NCBI GenBank assembly: GCA_027186245.1
Contig: CP114481.1
Location: forward strand, 23,033,501-23,097,500
From: Coriaria nepalensis
Taxonomy: Eukaryota > Streptophyta > Magnoliopsida > Cucurbitales > Coriariaceae
Reading direction: 5' to 3'
Length of the DNA stretch: 64,000 nt
Under the pieces are notes generated by a model. That model worked only from the letters and a program-made list of their open reading frames with translations. It did not search any database and was not told where the DNA came from. Below are positions 63,412-64,000 of this stretch, one piece after another (within the stretch, counting starts at the first letter, position 1; the number at the start of each line of letters is the position of its first letter). The position numbers and the translations under genes are program-made.

Positions 63412-63743
63412 GAATTGGTTCGAAGTGCCTTCAAACAATTTAATGATTGAAAAAACTGAGTGATATACTTTTTAATGGTAAAATAATGTATTGTTTTCTT
63501 CAGTAGATTAATTGCAGGTTATGTAAGAAAATAATGTTTGAAGGGCGAAAATAGAATTCGTTCGAATTAATTTAGAATGATTTAATGACTAGACGAGACT
63601 CGGTGACATGATTTTCAGGCTAAACAAATGCATTGTTGCCTATAATAAATCAACTGCAATTTATGCACAAAAGTCTTGTTTAAAGGCCGAATTTCGTTCG
63701 AAGTGATTTAAAATGATTTACTGACTAAAAGAGACGCAAAAAT

Positions 63744-64000
63744 AAGACTTTAAGGCTAAAAAATGCATAGTTGCCATCAATAGATCAATTGCAAGTTATG
63801 CATGAAAGTCCCGTTTTAAATGCAAAAAAAGAATTGGTACGAAGTGCCTTCAAAAAATTTAATAATTGAAAAGACTGAGTGATATGCTTTTTAATGGTAA
63901 AATAATATATTGTTGTCTTCTGTAGATTAATTGCAGGTTATGTGAGAAAATAATGGTTGAAGGGCGAAAATAGAATTCGTTCAAATTAAATTAGAACGAT
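63744..64000 (+). repeat. Right-edge units, match to 56,735-56,993
   Basis: The last 257 bases carry AAATAAGACTTTAAGG, AAGTCCCGTTTTAAATGC, GAATTGGTACGAAG, ATAATATATTGTTGTC, TTATGTGAGAAAATAATGG and CGTTCAAATTAAATTAGAAC, the same rare variants in the same order as 56,735-56,993, about 7.0 kb upstream. This suggests a further copied segment that continues past the window. Confidence 0.83.

Larger units (their letters stand above)
58857..63743 (+). repeat. Large copied block, right copy (4.9 kb)
   Basis: Right copy of 46,820-51,285, with one additional trimer at about 60,660-61,080 whose C has the GCAAGAAAAACATGTATCAAAGG variant and whose B has TAGTTTACTTCAATAG. It keeps all left-copy markers, including GAATTATTTTAG (62,441), GACTACAAGAGACTC (62,883), TATAATTGATC and GACTAGACGAGACTCGG (63,588). 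It ends where AAATATGACATT of the left copy is replaced by AAATAAGACTTT. Confidence 0.88.
1..64000 (+). repeat. Tandem satellite array, 419-420 bp trimeric unit
   Basis: The whole window is head-to-tail copies of one unit of about 420 bp, seen for example from the A-subunit starts at 1018, 1438, 1858 and 2277. All copies lie in the same orientation, and both window ends fall inside a unit, so the array extends beyond each edge. Hand counts of two 60-base lines gave 30 and 35 percent G+C. No stretch of unique sequence, transposon, gene, tRNA, rRNA or microsatellite interrupts it. Stop codons close every frame within about 60 codons. Satellite DNA of this length and homogeneity is typical of eukaryotic centromeric, pericentromeric or other heterochromatic blocks; that location is inferred. 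The species and satellite family name are not recognised. Confidence 0.97.

Noticed and set aside
1..64000. CRISPR array
   Set aside because: The repeats are about 140-420 bp, contiguous, with no unique spacers. This is a satellite, not short repeats separated by spacers.
1..64000. Retroelement or DNA transposon origin of the unit
   Set aside because: No coding remnants, terminal repeats, poly-A tails or target-site duplications are visible. Every copy is tandem and in the same orientation.
1..64000. Telomeric, rDNA or tRNA repeats
   Set aside because: No TTAGGG-type or TTAGG-type runs, no tRNA A/B-box pair in a foldable context and no rRNA-like conserved segment were seen.

Overview
The whole 64 kb window is one uninterrupted AT-rich tandem satellite array. 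I found no gene, RNA gene, transposon or unique spacer in it. The basic unit is about 419-420 bp, repeated head to tail about 152 times, always in the same orientation. Each unit is itself three related subunits, called here A (about 135 bp, begins GAATTCGTTCGAATT), B (142-143 bp, begins GAATTTCGTTCGAAGTG) and C (142 bp, begins GAATTGGTTCGAAGTGCC). They share enough blocks (TTCGAA near the start, a GATTTAATGACT-like block, an AAGGCTAAA-like block, a TAGATCAATTGCAAGTTATG-like block) to show descent from one ancestral repeat of about 140 bp. The architecture is therefore 140 bp, then an A-B-C trimer, then several local higher-order repeats (HORs).

This looks like centromeric or pericentromeric satellite DNA of a eukaryote assembled from long reads. 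The species cannot be named from the sequence. The subunit length is close to nucleosomal DNA, and each B subunit starts with a sequence resembling the 5' half of the mammalian CENP-B box. Both points are suggestive only.

Layout. Bases 1-13,452 hold subfamily I, in which subunit A reads TGCCTTCAATAGATC. It contains a 1,678-bp HOR (about 1,440-5,665), an 840-bp HOR (7,117-8,830) and an 839-bp HOR (about 9,130-10,817). A truncated 92-bp unit at 13,453-13,544 marks an abrupt switch to subfamily II, in which A reads TGCCTATAATAGATC, and which continues to the end. Subfamily II contains a block at 14,200-16,040 copied at 18,141-19,985, a 1,259-bp HOR (15,941-18,150), a 1,679-bp HOR (about 24,250-27,607), a very young 4,752-bp HOR (34,985-45,384, 2.2 copies, no differences seen where compared), and a large block of about 4.5-4.9 kb at 46,820-51,285 copied at 58,857-63,743. 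Two short arrays of a 284-bp reduced dimer (48,703-49,554 and 61,160-62,011) lie inside that last pair.

The 'working parts' are not genes but the traces of unequal exchange: in-register chimeric subunits (A/B, A/C), out-of-register deletions, and nested amplifications of different ages. The only open reading frames of note are two 61-codon minus-strand frames at equivalent places in the satellite unit; they are chance frames.
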